From: an uncultured Pseudomonadota bacterium
Lineage (GTDB): Bacteria > Pseudomonadota > Gammaproteobacteria > Methylococcales > Methylomonadaceae
Reading direction: 5' to 3'
Length of the DNA: 64,000 bases
Assembly: GCA_903867225.1 (NCBI GenBank)
Contig: CAIPQN010000110.1
Location: forward strand, 1 to 64,000
The notes beneath the pieces were generated by a model, which had not been told where the DNA came from, searched no databases, and worked only from the letters and a program-made list of their open reading frames with translations. Made by a program: the position numbers and the translations under genes. Positions 9,848 through 18,974 of the stretch are shown one piece after another (position 1 is the first letter of the stretch; every line of letters begins with the position of its first letter).

Positions 9848-11158
9848 TTAGACCGTCACGCCCCACATATCGTAGTCATCAGCGTCTTCGATTTCGACTT
9901 GAACAAAATCACCGACTTTTAAATGAGTCGCGCCATCAATAAAAACTTGCCCGTCAATTTCAGGTGCATCGGCTTTACTCCGTGCTACCGCACCTTCTTC
10001 GACGACTTCATCAATTAAAACGGTTTCGATTTGACCGATTCGGCGTTGCAAACGTGCCGCGCTTATTTCAGCTTGATGTGCCATGAAACGCGCCAAACGT
10101 TCTTGTTTTACTTCTTCGGTAACGGGATTCGGTAAATCATTTGCTCCCGCGCCTTTTACGGGTGAGTAAGCAAACGCGCCGACGCGGTCTAATTGTGCTT
10201 CGTCCAAAAAATCTAAAAGTTCTTCAAATTCACTTTCAGTTTCACCAGGAAAACCCACGATAAACGTACTTCGCAACGTAATATCAGGACAGACTTCGCG
10301 CCACGCTTTGATGCGCGTTAAATTATTTTCACTGGCAGCAGGACGCGCCATCGCTTTTAAAATACGCGAATTTGAATGTTGAAAGGGAATATCCAAATAC
10401 GGCAAAATTTTTCCTTCTGCCATTAACGGAATGACGTTATCAACGTGCGGATACGGATAAACATAGTGCATTCGCACCCAAATTCCCAAATCACCCAGCG
10501 CATCGGCTAAATCATAAAAGCGGGTTTGATACGATTTACCACGCCAGTCATGTGGCGTGTATTTCAAATCTAGCCCATAAGCGCTGGTATCTTGCGAAAC
10601 CACCAGCAATTCTTTTACACCTGCATTCGCTAAATTTTCGGCTTCACGCAAAACGTCATCAATCGGACGACTGACTAAATCACCACGCATCGATGGAATA
10701 ATGCAGAACGTGCAACGATGATTGCAGCCTTCTGAAATTTTCAAATACGCATAATGGTCTGGCGTAAGTTTAATACCTTGTGGGGGTAGTAAATCTAAAA
10801 AGGGTTGATGTGGCGCGGGAAGATATTCGTGAACAGCGGCAACCACTTCATCGAAAGCGTGTGCGCCCGTGACTTTCAAAACTTGTGGATGTTTGGCGCG
10901 AATTTCTGCCTCGCGTGAACCTAAACAACCTGTGACAATCACTTTGCCATTTTTCGCCAACGCTTCACCGATACTGTCGAGTGATTCTTCCACAGCTGAA
11001 TCGATAAAACCGCAAGTATTTACCACAACCAAATCGGCATTTTCGTAAGTTGGTGAAACTTGATAACCTTCGGTGCGTAAAGTGGTCAAAATACGTTCGC
11101 TATCCACCAACGCTTTTGGACAACCCAAACTAATAAAACCAATGTGTGGTGCGCTCAT
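9848..11158 (-). CDS. rimO: ribosomal protein S12 methylthiotransferase RimO
   Basis: RimO is a radical-SAM enzyme that adds a methylthio group to an Asp of ribosomal protein S12. The 436-residue protein has the N-terminal UPF0004 domain ([11 protein letters not shown] and [11 protein letters not shown], cysteine ligands of the auxiliary cluster), the radical SAM motif [16 protein letters not shown], and a C-terminal TRAM domain. The [12 protein letters not shown] form separates RimO from MiaB. The ATG at 11158 is preferred to the adjacent TTG at 11161. Confidence 0.96.
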   Translation of the reverse strand: MSAPHIGFISLGCPKALVDSERILTTLRTEGYQVSPTYENADLVVVNTCGFIDSAVEESLDSIGEALAKNGKVIVTGCLGSREAEIRAKHPQVLKVTGAHAFDEVVAAVHEYLPAPHQPFLDLLPPQGIKLTPDHYAYLKISEGCNHRCTFCIIPSMRGDLVSRPIDDVLREAENLANAGVKELLVVSQDTSAYGLDLKYTPHDWRGKSYQTRFYDLADALGDLGIWVRMHYVYPYPHVDNVIPLMAEGKILPYLDIPFQHSNSRILKAMARPAASENNLTRIKAWREVCPDITLRSTFIVGFPGETESEFEELLDFLDEAQLDRVGAFAYSPVKGAGANDLPNPVTEEVKQERLARFMAHQAEISAARLQRRIGQIETVLIDEVVEEGAVARSKADAPEIDGQVFIDGATHLKVGDFVQVEIEDADDYDMWGVTV

Positions 11159-11287
11159 CAAAAAATCCGTTAAAAATAGTTAAAAATAAGTGAGTTTAGA
11201 CGGAATTATAGCACGCACAGAAAAATGATTTTTATCGGTAGCAGTGTTAGAATTCAAGCCATTATTTGAAACCCGTTGAATTAAAAA

Positions 11288-12016
11288 ATGACGATTAACT
11301 CTCATTCATTCCCCGCTGTAGAATTTAAAAGCAGCACTTTTTCCGTGCCAGTTTTGAGTATTGCTAGTAATGATTTAATACTTATTCAACAACTGCTTGA
11401 CGAGAAAATAAAACTTGCACCTGAATTTTTCAAACATTCTCCCGTTGTTGTTGATTTAGGCGAAGTGAACAAAAAGCAATTAGCTTTAGATTTTGAAGAT
11501 TTAGCCACAGTAATTCGTAAAACTGGATTATTTACCATTGGCATTCGCAACAGCAATGAGGCTCAACAAGCCCAAGCAATTTCATTAGGCATTCCAGTAA
11601 ATACTGCACCAACCAGCGATGTGCGAGTAGAAAACCGAAAACCGAAACCGATTACCGCGCCAGCTGATGATGAATTTGTCGGAAGCGATTCCACCACGGT
11701 GACAATTACCAAACCTATTCGCTCGGGGCAACGGATTTATTCGTTTGGTGATTTAATTGTGTTGGCGCAAGTGGGAGCGGGTGCAGAAATTTTAGCAGAA
11801 GGAAACATTCACGTTTATGGCACATTGCGTGGACGCGCATTAGCAGGTGTTCAAGGCAATACGGAAGCCCGAATTTTTTGTTCCGATTTACAAGCTGAAC
11901 TGATTTCAATTGCAGGCAATTATAAAATTAGTGACGATATTCATGGGGCAATTGCCAATACGCCCGTTCAAATTTATTTACAAAAAAACACCTTAGTCGT
12001 TAAACCGATTATTTAA
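11288..12016 (+). CDS. minC: septum site-determining protein MinC
   Basis: MinC is the FtsZ inhibitor of the Min system that blocks division at the poles. The 242-residue protein has an N-terminal FtsZ-binding domain, a variable linker (about residues 110-140), and the C-terminal right-handed beta-helix with VLAQVGAGAEILAEGNIHVY and GTLRGRALAGVQG, which dimerises and binds MinD. It is first in a minC-minD-minE operon and divergent from rimO. Confidence 0.95.
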   Translation: MTINSHSFPAVEFKSSTFSVPVLSIASNDLILIQQLLDEKIKLAPEFFKHSPVVVDLGEVNKKQLALDFEDLATVIRKTGLFTIGIRNSNEAQQAQAISLGIPVNTAPTSDVRVENRKPKPITAPADDEFVGSDSTTVTITKPIRSGQRIYSFGDLIVLAQVGAGAEILAEGNIHVYGTLRGRALAGVQGNTEARIFCSDLQAELISIAGNYKISDDIHGAIANTPVQIYLQKNTLVVKPII

Positions 12017-12051
12017 CAGGCTTAATAAAAAGATTCTTTGGAGGATTATAA

Positions 12052-12861
12052 GTGGCACGAATTATTGTTGTAACTTCAGGCAAAGGCGGAGTGGGTAAAA
12101 CGACCACCAGCGCGGCAATTTCTATGGGGTTGGCGAAAAAAGGACACAAAACAGTTGTTATCGATTTCGACGTAGGTTTGCGAAATTTAGATTTAATTAT
12201 GGGCTGTGAACGCCGTGTTGTGTATGACATTATCAATGTTATTAACGGTGAAGCGACGTTGAATCAAGCATTAATTAAAGATAAAAATTGCAATTTGTTA
12301 TCCATTTTGCCCGCCTCACAAACACGAAATAAAGACGCACTCACATTAGAGGGCGTTGAAAAAATCTTAGAAGAATTATCCAAAGATTTTAAATATATTG
12401 TTTGTGATTCTCCCGCAGGTATTGAAACAGGCGCACATTTGGCAATGTATTTTGCAGATGATGCGTTTGTTGTTACCAATCCTGAAGTATCGTCGGTTCG
12501 TGATTCTGATCGAATGTTAGGATTACTTTCAAGCAAATCTCGTCGAGCAGAACGCGGCGAAGAGCCGATTAAAGAGTATTTATTATTATCACGCTATTCG
12601 CCAACACGCGTGAAATCAGGCGAAATGTTGAGTTTAGATGATGTTCAAGATATTTTGTCATTGCATTTATTGGGCGTAATTCCCGAATCAAAATCTGTAC
12701 TTACATCTTCAAACGCTGGCACGCCTGTTATTCTTGATGAAAAAAGTGATGCAGGACAAGCCTATTCAGACATCGTGGCACGTTATTTAGGCGAAACTAG
12801 ACCGCATCGTTTTATTGATGAGAAAAGCGGTTTTTTCAGGAAATTATTCGGGGGTAAATAA
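12052..12861 (+). CDS. minD: septum site-determining ATPase MinD
   Basis: MinD is a membrane-binding ATPase that recruits MinC and oscillates with MinE. The deviant Walker A motif GKGGVGKTTTSAAI is present near residue 10, with the second motif (IDFDVGLRNLDLIMG) and a C-terminal amphipathic membrane-targeting helix (FFRKLFGGK). The start is GTG, decided by GGAGG at 12040-12044, seven bases upstream. The 269-residue length is normal. It is followed after one base by minE. Confidence 0.97.
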   Translation: MARIIVVTSGKGGVGKTTTSAAISMGLAKKGHKTVVIDFDVGLRNLDLIMGCERRVVYDIINVINGEATLNQALIKDKNCNLLSILPASQTRNKDALTLEGVEKILEELSKDFKYIVCDSPAGIETGAHLAMYFADDAFVVTNPEVSSVRDSDRMLGLLSSKSRRAERGEEPIKEYLLLSRYSPTRVKSGEMLSLDDVQDILSLHLLGVIPESKSVLTSSNAGTPVILDEKSDAGQAYSDIVARYLGETRPHRFIDEKSGFFRKLFGGK

Positions 12862-12862
12862 A

Positions 12863-13123
12863 ATGAGTTTACTCGATTATTTCAGGAGTTCTAAAGCGAG
12901 TTCTGCATCACTCGCTAAAGAACGACTACAAATTTTGGTGGCTTATGAACGTTCATCGGACAGTCAACCCGCTTATTTACCCGAATTACAAAAAGAATTA
13001 CTCGCGGTGATTCAACGTTATGTGAATATCAACAAAGACGCGATGACGATAAATTTAGAACAAACCGATAATCAGGAAACATTGGAACTCAACATTGTTT
13101 TACCCGACGCGCACCGTGTTTAA
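12863..13123 (+). CDS. minE: cell division topological specificity factor MinE
   Basis: MinE stimulates MinD ATPase activity and restricts MinCD to the poles. The 86-residue protein starts MSLLDYFRS, the usual membrane-targeting N terminus, followed by the anti-MinCD helix (AKERLQILVAYERS) and the beta-sheet domain. The ATG at 12863 is chosen because longer in-frame starts run into minD coding sequence. It completes the min operon. Confidence 0.95.
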   Translation: MSLLDYFRSSKASSASLAKERLQILVAYERSSDSQPAYLPELQKELLAVIQRYVNINKDAMTINLEQTDNQETLELNIVLPDAHRV

Positions 13124-13126
13124 ATC

Positions 13127-13702
13127 ATGAAAAATTTAAAATTATTCGTCATTTTAATGTGTGCTTTGGCGACATTGTCGGGCTGTAGCACAAAGAGAGT
13201 GCGGACAAATCCTCATGCAATTACTGACCGTCGAACAACAGATACTGTTGAAATAGATAAAGATGTTGAAACCGACATCAAAGAAGAATTGCGTGATGAT
13301 AATGAAATTCGACGTTTTGCTCATGTGAATGTGAATGTTTATAACGGCGCGGTTTTGCTGACGGGCGAAGCATCAAATGATGCGATTAAAAGCAAGATTA
13401 TCGAAATGGCGCGAGTCATAAAAAATGTCAAAATGGTTCACGACAATTTAATCGTGGATTATCCGAGCGATAATTTATCTCGGGCGAACGACCGTCGAAT
13501 TACTCAAAGTATTAAACAAGCTCTCACGCAAATTCACGATTTACCGAATTTCGATTCGTCATTGATTAAAGTCGTGGTTGAACAAAGTACCGTTTATTTA
13601 ATGGGACGTGTGCATCGGGATGAAGGGACTGTGGTTATTAACGTGATTCGCCTTGAACCCGATATTCGTCAGGTGATTACTGTTTTTGATTACATCGATT
13701 AA
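13127..13702 (+). CDS. BON-domain lipoprotein (DolP/YraP-like)
   Basis: The 191-residue protein has a signal peptide ending in the lipobox LSGC (Cys20) and two BON domains (about residues 48-115 and 125-190). BON domains bind phospholipid and are found in DolP/YraP and OsmY. DolP supports outer-membrane integrity in gammaproteobacteria. The order signal-BON-BON and the length fit DolP, but the usual DolP neighbours are absent, so no symbol is assigned. It begins three bases after minE and ends at a strong terminator. Confidence 0.8.
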   Translation: MKNLKLFVILMCALATLSGCSTKRVRTNPHAITDRRTTDTVEIDKDVETDIKEELRDDNEIRRFAHVNVNVYNGAVLLTGEASNDAIKSKIIEMARVIKNVKMVHDNLIVDYPSDNLSRANDRRITQSIKQALTQIHDLPNFDSSLIKVVVEQSTVYLMGRVHRDEGTVVINVIRLEPDIRQVITVFDYID

Positions 13703-13709
13703 AACAAAA

Positions 13710-13735
13710 AATGAGCGTGATTTTTCACGCTCATT
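13710..13735 (+). terminator. intrinsic terminator after the min/BON operon
   Basis: A perfect 11-base inverted repeat, AATGAGCGTGA (13710-13720) and TCACGCTCATT (13725-13735), has a TTTT loop and ends the minCDE-BON transcript. The T run after the stem is short. Confidence 0.75.
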
Positions 13736-13762
13736 TGCCATTTCTCAAAACATCCCCCTTTT

Positions 13763-15163
13763 ATGAAAAATCTCCCCGCTGAATTTCTAACCGTTTTAAA
13801 AAAAATTTTCCCAAAAAACGATATTTTGACTGAACCCGAAGAATGCTGGACTTACGGTTACGACAATTCACGTCGTCACGCTCTGCCGCAAGTCGTGGTT
13901 TTCGCCACTACGCACGAACAGGTTTTAAAAACGGTTCAACTTTGTAACGAATTTGAAATTGCGATTACCGCACGAGGTCGTGGAACGGGAACAACAGGCG
14001 CGATTGTGCCATTGCACGGCGGTTTGGTTTTGTCGTTGGAACGCATGAAACAAGTGTTAGATTTTTCGCCCGACAATCGTTATATCAAAGTACAAACGGG
14101 CATCACCAATCAAGAAGTTCAAGATTACGTCAAAAGTGCAGGATTTTTTTGGTCGCCCGATCCAACAAGTGCGGCATTTTGCAGCGTTGGCGGGAATTTA
14201 GCCTACAACTCAGCCGGCCCGAAAGCTGTGAAATACGGCACGCCGCGTGAAAATACCTTAGGTTTGCGTGTCGTGACAGGAGCTGGATATGAAATGAACG
14301 TCGGCGTTTATACCAGCAAAGGCGTGGTGGGTTACGATTTAACACGCTTGATTATTGGTTCAGAAGGCACGCTGGCAATTATCACCGAAGCGACGTTGAA
14401 ACTCACACCATTACCCGAAGCGAAAAAAACTTTACGCGCGATTTACAAAACCGTTGGTGATGCCGCGCAAGCCGTTTCAGCCGTGATGGCGCAACCCGTC
14501 GTGCCGTGTGCATTGGAATTTATGGACGGCAATGCAATTAACATGATTCGTCATTACACCGAAACTGATTTGCCCGAAAATGCGGGCGCGATGTTGATGA
14601 TTGAAGTAGATGGTCAAGCCGAAGGCTTGGATTATGCGGCTGAAAAAGTCATGAAAGCCGCGACCAATGACGGTTTGATGTCGATGCGTTTGGCGAAAAA
14701 TGCCGCCGAAGTCAAAGCTCTTTGGGATACGCGAAAAGCCTTGTCGCCTGCGTTACGAAAAGTCGCTCCAAAGAAAATTAACGAAGATGTCGTTGTTCCC
14801 GTGACAGAAATTCCCGCGTTGATTTCAGGTTTGGAATTACTGTCAAAACAATACGAATTACCGATTATCAATTTTGGTCACGCAGGAAATGGCAACATTC
14901 ACGTTAATTTATTGCTCGACCCTGACGACCCAATTCAAAGTAAAAAAGCGCACGCGTGTTTAGACGAAATTTTTTCGTTGGTGTTGAAATTGAATGGCAC
15001 ATTATCGGGCGAACACGGTGTTGGACTTGAAAAACGCGATTTTGTAGACCGTGAATTAGATGCCAATTCGCTCAATTTAATGCGTGCGATTAAACGTCAA
15101 TTTGACCCCAAAAACTTATTAAATGCTGACAAAATGTTGCCCATCAGCAAAAACGCTTCTTGA
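13763..15163 (+). CDS. FAD-linked oxidase of the GlcD / D-lactate / 2-hydroxyacid dehydrogenase family
   Basis: The 466-residue protein has an N-terminal FAD-binding PCMH domain (ARGRGTGTTGAIVPLHGG about residue 73, SVGGNLAYNSAGPKAVKYG about residue 141) and a C-terminal FAD-oxidase domain with HAGNGNIHVNLL and SGEHGVGLEKR. This family oxidises D-2-hydroxyacids such as glycolate, D-lactate or D-2-hydroxyglutarate and passes electrons to quinone or another carrier. The glcE and glcF genes are absent, which argues against a glycolate oxidase complex and for a stand-alone D-lactate-type enzyme. The substrate cannot be told from sequence alone. Confidence 0.85.
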   Translation: MKNLPAEFLTVLKKIFPKNDILTEPEECWTYGYDNSRRHALPQVVVFATTHEQVLKTVQLCNEFEIAITARGRGTGTTGAIVPLHGGLVLSLERMKQVLDFSPDNRYIKVQTGITNQEVQDYVKSAGFFWSPDPTSAAFCSVGGNLAYNSAGPKAVKYGTPRENTLGLRVVTGAGYEMNVGVYTSKGVVGYDLTRLIIGSEGTLAIITEATLKLTPLPEAKKTLRAIYKTVGDAAQAVSAVMAQPVVPCALEFMDGNAINMIRHYTETDLPENAGAMLMIEVDGQAEGLDYAAEKVMKAATNDGLMSMRLAKNAAEVKALWDTRKALSPALRKVAPKKINEDVVVPVTEIPALISGLELLSKQYELPIINFGHAGNGNIHVNLLLDPDDPIQSKKAHACLDEIFSLVLKLNGTLSGEHGVGLEKRDFVDRELDANSLNLMRAIKRQFDPKNLLNADKMLPISKNAS

Positions 15164-15180
15164 GTTTTTGGTAAAACGAC

Positions 15181-15741
15181 ATGGATAAAATCAGCCAAGT
15201 AAAACAGCTCGTCAGCGAAATCAATCGGTTACATCGTGAGTTTTCAAATGATTATTTTGAAACAGATAAAATCGAAAAAATAAATCTCTCCAGAATTATC
15301 AAGCATGTGCCTGCACCACATATTTACAAATATCGCCTTACTTTACACGAGTGCATCAATGATTATCTGATGACAGCAAATATCAACATCAAGTATTTTT
15401 ACCGTGTGAAAACTAGAGAAAGTATTGATGACAAGATTGAGCGTTTCTCAAGTCGTGAAGATCAATACCCCGTCAATAACTGGCTTAATGATATTTTTGG
15501 TGTCCGCATTATTCTTACAGACGATGAAATAAAATCAGTGATGGATTTGCTTGATGACTGGCAAGATGAATTAAGCCTGAAAAACTGGTATTTACGCGAT
15601 AAAGAAGGCTATCGCGGCTTGCATATTTACTTTAAAAACAAGAGTAACTTTTATTTTCCTTGGGAACTGCAAATCTGGGATACCAAAGACATTCAAAGCA
15701 ACATTCAAAATCACGAGAAATTCAAGCGGAACTTTATTTAA
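15181..15741 (+). CDS. small alarmone synthetase-like protein (RelA/SpoT synthetase domain)
   Basis: The 186-residue protein keeps the main RelA/SpoT nucleotidyltransferase motifs in order: RVKTRESIDDKIERF (ATP-binding basic strip), DIFGVRIIL (catalytic Asp), GYRGLHIYF (G-loop-like), and ELQIWDTKD (catalytic Glu). It lacks the HD hydrolase, TGS and ACT domains of RelA/SpoT, so it would be synthesis-only if active, making (p)ppGpp or another pyrophosphorylated product. It is shorter at the C terminus than RelQ/RelP and lacks the usual helical tail after ELQIR. It lies 17 bases after the GlcD-type gene and before prmB. Confidence 0.75.
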   Translation: MDKISQVKQLVSEINRLHREFSNDYFETDKIEKINLSRIIKHVPAPHIYKYRLTLHECINDYLMTANINIKYFYRVKTRESIDDKIERFSSREDQYPVNNWLNDIFGVRIILTDDEIKSVMDLLDDWQDELSLKNWYLRDKEGYRGLHIYFKNKSNFYFPWELQIWDTKDIQSNIQNHEKFKRNFI

Positions 15742-15792
15742 AAATTAAGGCATTGCAATCAATTACAACCACCAATTTCTGATACTAAATTT

Positions 15793-16722
15793 ATGAACGA
15801 AACTTTAAACACGTTAACCACACTGCGCGATTATATGCGTTGGGCTTCAAGCCGTTTCACTGCCGAAAAATTATCTTTCGGTCAAGGCACAACAACCGCG
15901 TTAGATGAAGCGGTTGCGCTAGTTTTATTTGCCGTGAATCAGCCTTATTATTTGTCAGCAAATTTTTTTGATTGCGTTTTGACGTTTGAAGAACGTAAAA
16001 CCGTTTTTGATTTAATCGAACGCCGCATTAACGAGCGCATTCCAGCGGCATATTTAACGAAAGAATCCATTTTTATGGGTTTGCCATTTTATGTTGATGA
16101 GCGCGTTTTAATTCCACGTTCGCCCGTCGCAGAATTGATTGAACAACGTTTTGAACCGTGGGTTGAAGAAGAAAATGTAGAACGTATTTTAGATTTATGC
16201 ACGGGTAGCGCGTGCATTGCGATTGCGTGCGCGTATGCGTTTCCAAATGCGATGGTTGATGCGGTCGATTTGTCGCCAGAAGCCTTGGAAGTCGCTGAAA
16301 TCAACATCGAAAAACATCACACACAAGAATCGGTCACAACGTATTATTCCGATTTGTTCAACAAATTGCCGCCGACGAAATACGACATTATTATCAGCAA
16401 TCCGCCGTATGTGTGTTTGAACGAATGGGAGAATTTGCCGCCCGAATTCCACGCCGAACCCGATATGGCTTTCAAAGGCGGCACGTCTGGTTTAGATTTG
16501 GTTTTGCGGATTTTGAGCAACGCGAAAGCCTATTTGAGCGAACATGGAATTTTGGTGGTTGAAGTCGGCAGCAGTTCGGAAACGTTGCAAAATTTATTAC
16601 CCGACGTGCCGTTTTATTGGTTGAATTTTGAACGGGGCGGCGACGGCGTATTTTTGCTGACGGCTGAACAAGTTTCTGATTTTCACGATACATTTACCAA
16701 CGCTTTGAAAAAACATCATTGA
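15793..16722 (+). CDS. prmB: ribosomal protein L3 glutamine methyltransferase PrmB
   Basis: PrmB N5-methylates a glutamine of ribosomal protein L3. The 309-residue class I SAM-dependent enzyme shows LDLCTGSACIAIACA (SAM motif I), the catalytic NPPYV (about residue 205), and the PrmB-type C terminus with DVPFYWLNFERGGDGVF. The N-terminal helical domain and the LPPEFHAEPDMAF insert separate it from PrmC/HemK. Confidence 0.94.
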   Translation: MNETLNTLTTLRDYMRWASSRFTAEKLSFGQGTTTALDEAVALVLFAVNQPYYLSANFFDCVLTFEERKTVFDLIERRINERIPAAYLTKESIFMGLPFYVDERVLIPRSPVAELIEQRFEPWVEEENVERILDLCTGSACIAIACAYAFPNAMVDAVDLSPEALEVAEINIEKHHTQESVTTYYSDLFNKLPPTKYDIIISNPPYVCLNEWENLPPEFHAEPDMAFKGGTSGLDLVLRILSNAKAYLSEHGILVVEVGSSSETLQNLLPDVPFYWLNFERGGDGVFLLTAEQVSDFHDTFTNALKKHH

Positions 16723-16732
16723 GAAATATAAA

Positions 16733-16852
16733 ATGACAAACAACCGTGGTTACATTTACGTTTTAGCCAACAAGAAAAGACAGCCCCCTTTGATGCGCGT
16801 TTCACTTATTGTTTGGCTTTGGTGCGGTATTAGAGAAATAACAATTTTTTAA
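16733..16852 (+). pseudogene. remnant of a GIY-YIG endonuclease gene
   Basis: The reading frame starts MTNNRGYIYVLANKK, which matches the N terminus of small GIY-YIG nucleases (GYIYVLANK is the first strand carrying the GIY motif). After about 15 residues the similarity stops and the frame ends at 16850-16852. The catalytic YIG, Arg and Glu parts are absent. It is therefore a 5' fragment of a lost gene, marking a deletion or insertion scar between prmB and the next locus. Confidence 0.65.
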
Positions 16853-16869
16853 CTTTGGAGTCTTTTAAT

Positions 16870-17357
16870 ATGAAACATAATTTCATAGCTTTAATTTCTT
16901 TTTTATTTTTATTCAACGTGACATCTAATGTTTATGCTGGAGCTATTTCATTAGATTTGCCAGATATTACTAAGAAAGGTGATTCATTAGATGTTCATGG
17001 TTCATGTGGCGGTGTAAAAGTTAAGGTTATTGGTGTTAGAGAGGAAACTTTTAATAGCGATGCTTTTGGATTCGATGGAGAAAATAACAGCGGAGTATTC
17101 GTTGTCAGAGATAAAAAATCAAATTGAATAGTTCTGATCATAATACTGTGCTGTGTGTTCCCGTTGGCGAGTTAGTCGGAACAGAATTTAGGCTTGTTGT
17201 TGGTTCAGTTTGTTCAGGTAGCACATGTGGCGATGCAATGGATTATGTTGTATTTAATCCAAAGCTAGGGAAAGTTGTTTCACCAAAAACGTGTGATATA
17301 GCTTGTGCATCTAATTTGGTAAAATCGAAAATCCTTGAACAAAGTGGACTGATGTAA
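16870..17357 (+). pseudogene. secreted hypothetical protein interrupted by a frameshift
   Basis: Two overlapping frames look like one gene. The first (ATG 16870, stop 17125-17127) encodes a signal peptide (KHNFIALISFLFLFNVTSNVYAG) followed by a short domain; the second continues from about 17115 to 17357 in the -1 frame with several cysteines. The switch lies at six A (17113-17118): slipping back one base there gives a continuous protein of about 162 residues. It could be a true pseudogene, a sequencing error, or slippage. I recognise no family. Confidence 0.5.
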
Positions 17358-17480
17358 GCAAAGCGCACTAATTCTACGATCTAAATAAAGGTATAAAATG
17401 GCAAAAGTTATTGAAGCCTATCAAATAGCACTCAAATGGATTGAAGAAAATTTGTGATGATTTCAAAAGGTCGTGTTTTT

Positions 17481-17536
17481 GTCGATTGATTTGACTTTGT
17501 GGGTGTTGGGATTTTGATTTTTTGGGAGGTTTTATT
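17481..17536 (+). repeat. leader repeat, copy 1 (before an orphan antitoxin gene)
   Basis: The block starting GTCGATTGATTTGACTTTGT and ending with a T-rich stretch plus GGGAGG lies directly upstream of the antitoxin ATG at 17537. A close match is present at 56945-56989 before a second toxin-antitoxin locus. The repeat supplies the ribosome binding site (GGGAGG, 17524-17529). Confidence 0.7.
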
Positions 17537-17794
17537 ATGGCACGTTTAATTTTATCGGATATGTCGGCAAGTGTTTCGGAGTTAAAAAAGCATCCCATCC
17601 GAACCGTTGCGGCTGGAGGTGGTTTGCCTGTTGCAATTCTTAGTCGAAATGAACCCGCATTTTATTGTGTTCCCGCAGCGGCTTATGAAGCGTTACTTGA
17701 AAAACTCGATGATATAGAACTCAACGCGATGGCAGACCAGCGTTTAAATGACGGTCAGGCGTTCATTCGGGTTTCACTTGATTTGGCGTTATAA
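17537..17794 (+). CDS. orphan Phd/YefM-type (StbD-like) antitoxin
   Basis: The 85-residue protein has the N-terminal Phd/YefM DNA-binding pattern (SDMSASVSELKKHP, then VAILSRNEPAFYCVPA) and the C-terminal toxin-binding tail ending in VSLDLAL, like StbD/RelB-type antitoxins ending in VSLDDL. Such antitoxins repress their own operon and neutralise a RelE/ParE-type toxin. No toxin gene follows: aroC starts 28 bases downstream. It is therefore an orphan, either left after toxin loss or acting on another toxin. The start at 17537 is set by GGGAGG 13 bases upstream of the ATG. Confidence 0.8.
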   Translation: MARLILSDMSASVSELKKHPIRTVAAGGGLPVAILSRNEPAFYCVPAAAYEALLEKLDDIELNAMADQRLNDGQAFIRVSLDLAL

Positions 17795-17821
17795 GTTTTT
17801 AGATTTAATTTAGGATAAAAA

Positions 17822-18889
17822 ATGTCAGGAAACACCATAGGAAAATTATTTACCGTCACGACGTTTGGCGAAAGTCACGGCGCGGCATTGGGTTGTATCA
17901 TCGATGGTTGCCCACCGATGATGGAACTTTGCGAAGCGGATATTCAAATCGATTTAGACCGCCGCAAACCTGGAACGTCGCGCCACACCACGCAACGCCG
18001 TGAAGCCGACGAAGTGAAAATCTTGTCGGGTGTTTTTGAAGGCAAAACCACGGGAACGCCAATCGGTTTGTTAATCGAAAACACCGACCAACGTTCAAAA
18101 GATTATTCCAAAATTTCGCAAGCGTTTCGACCTGGTCACGCCGATTTCACTTATCAGCAAAAATACGGTTTTCGCGATTATCGCGGTGGCGGACGTTCGT
18201 CAGCGCGTGAAACTGCAATGCGCGTGGCGGCTGGCGCGATTGCAAAAAAATATCTCAAAGAAATTGCGGGCATTGAAATTCGCGGTTATTTGTCACAACT
18301 CGGCACAATTAAAATTGACCAAGTCGATTGGGATATTGTCGAAACGAATCCATTTTTTTGTCCCGACGTGAACAAAATTGCCGAAATGGAAAGCTACATG
18401 GACGCACTTCGCAAAGAAGGCGAATCCATCGGCGCACGCATTGAAGTGGTCGCCACGAATGTTCCCGCAGGTTTGGGCGAACCGATTTTTGATCGATTAG
18501 ATGCCGAACTCGCTTACGCTTTGATGAGCATTAACGCGGTAAAAGGCGTAGAAATCGGCGACGGTTTTAAATGTGTCGAAGCGAAAGGCACGCAATTTCG
18601 TGACGAAATCACGCCAGATGGTTTTTTGAGTAATCACGCGGGCGGCATTTTAGGCGGCATTTCGAGCGGTCAAACTATCACCGCGAGCATTGCGTTAAAA
18701 CCGACTTCGAGTTTACGTTTAGCGGGAAAAAGTATTGACCTCGAAGGCAACGCTGTCGAAGTGATTACCGAAGGACGACACGATCCGTGCGTTGGAATTC
18801 GCGCCACACCGATTGCCGAAGCAATGGTGGCAATTGTTTTAATGGATCATCTTTTACGCCAACGCGCCCAAAACGGTAACGTAAAATAA
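17822..18889 (+). CDS. aroC: chorismate synthase
   Basis: AroC converts EPSP to chorismate with reduced FMN, the last step of the shikimate pathway. The 355-residue protein has the family signatures [51 protein letters not shown] and the C-terminal [18 protein letters not shown]. It lies 28 bases after the orphan antitoxin and may be co-transcribed with it. Confidence 0.97.
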   Translation: MSGNTIGKLFTVTTFGESHGAALGCIIDGCPPMMELCEADIQIDLDRRKPGTSRHTTQRREADEVKILSGVFEGKTTGTPIGLLIENTDQRSKDYSKISQAFRPGHADFTYQQKYGFRDYRGGGRSSARETAMRVAAGAIAKKYLKEIAGIEIRGYLSQLGTIKIDQVDWDIVETNPFFCPDVNKIAEMESYMDALRKEGESIGARIEVVATNVPAGLGEPIFDRLDAELAYALMSINAVKGVEIGDGFKCVEAKGTQFRDEITPDGFLSNHAGGILGGISSGQTITASIALKPTSSLRLAGKSIDLEGNAVEVITEGRHDPCVGIRATPIAEAMVAIVLMDHLLRQRAQNGNVK

Positions 18890-18908
18890 AATCCAAAACT
18901 ATAATAAT

Positions 18909-18949
18909 AGGGGTAACGTTCAAAGGCGGGCGTTATCCCTATTTTTTTT
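18909..18949 (+). terminator. intrinsic terminator after aroC
   Basis: The stem AGGGGTAACG (18909-18918) pairs with CGTTATCCCT (18931-18940), with one G-T wobble, and is followed by a run of eight T. This is a standard rho-independent terminator. Confidence 0.85.
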
Positions 18950-18974
18950 CACTCCATTTTCGAGTATAGGCTTT

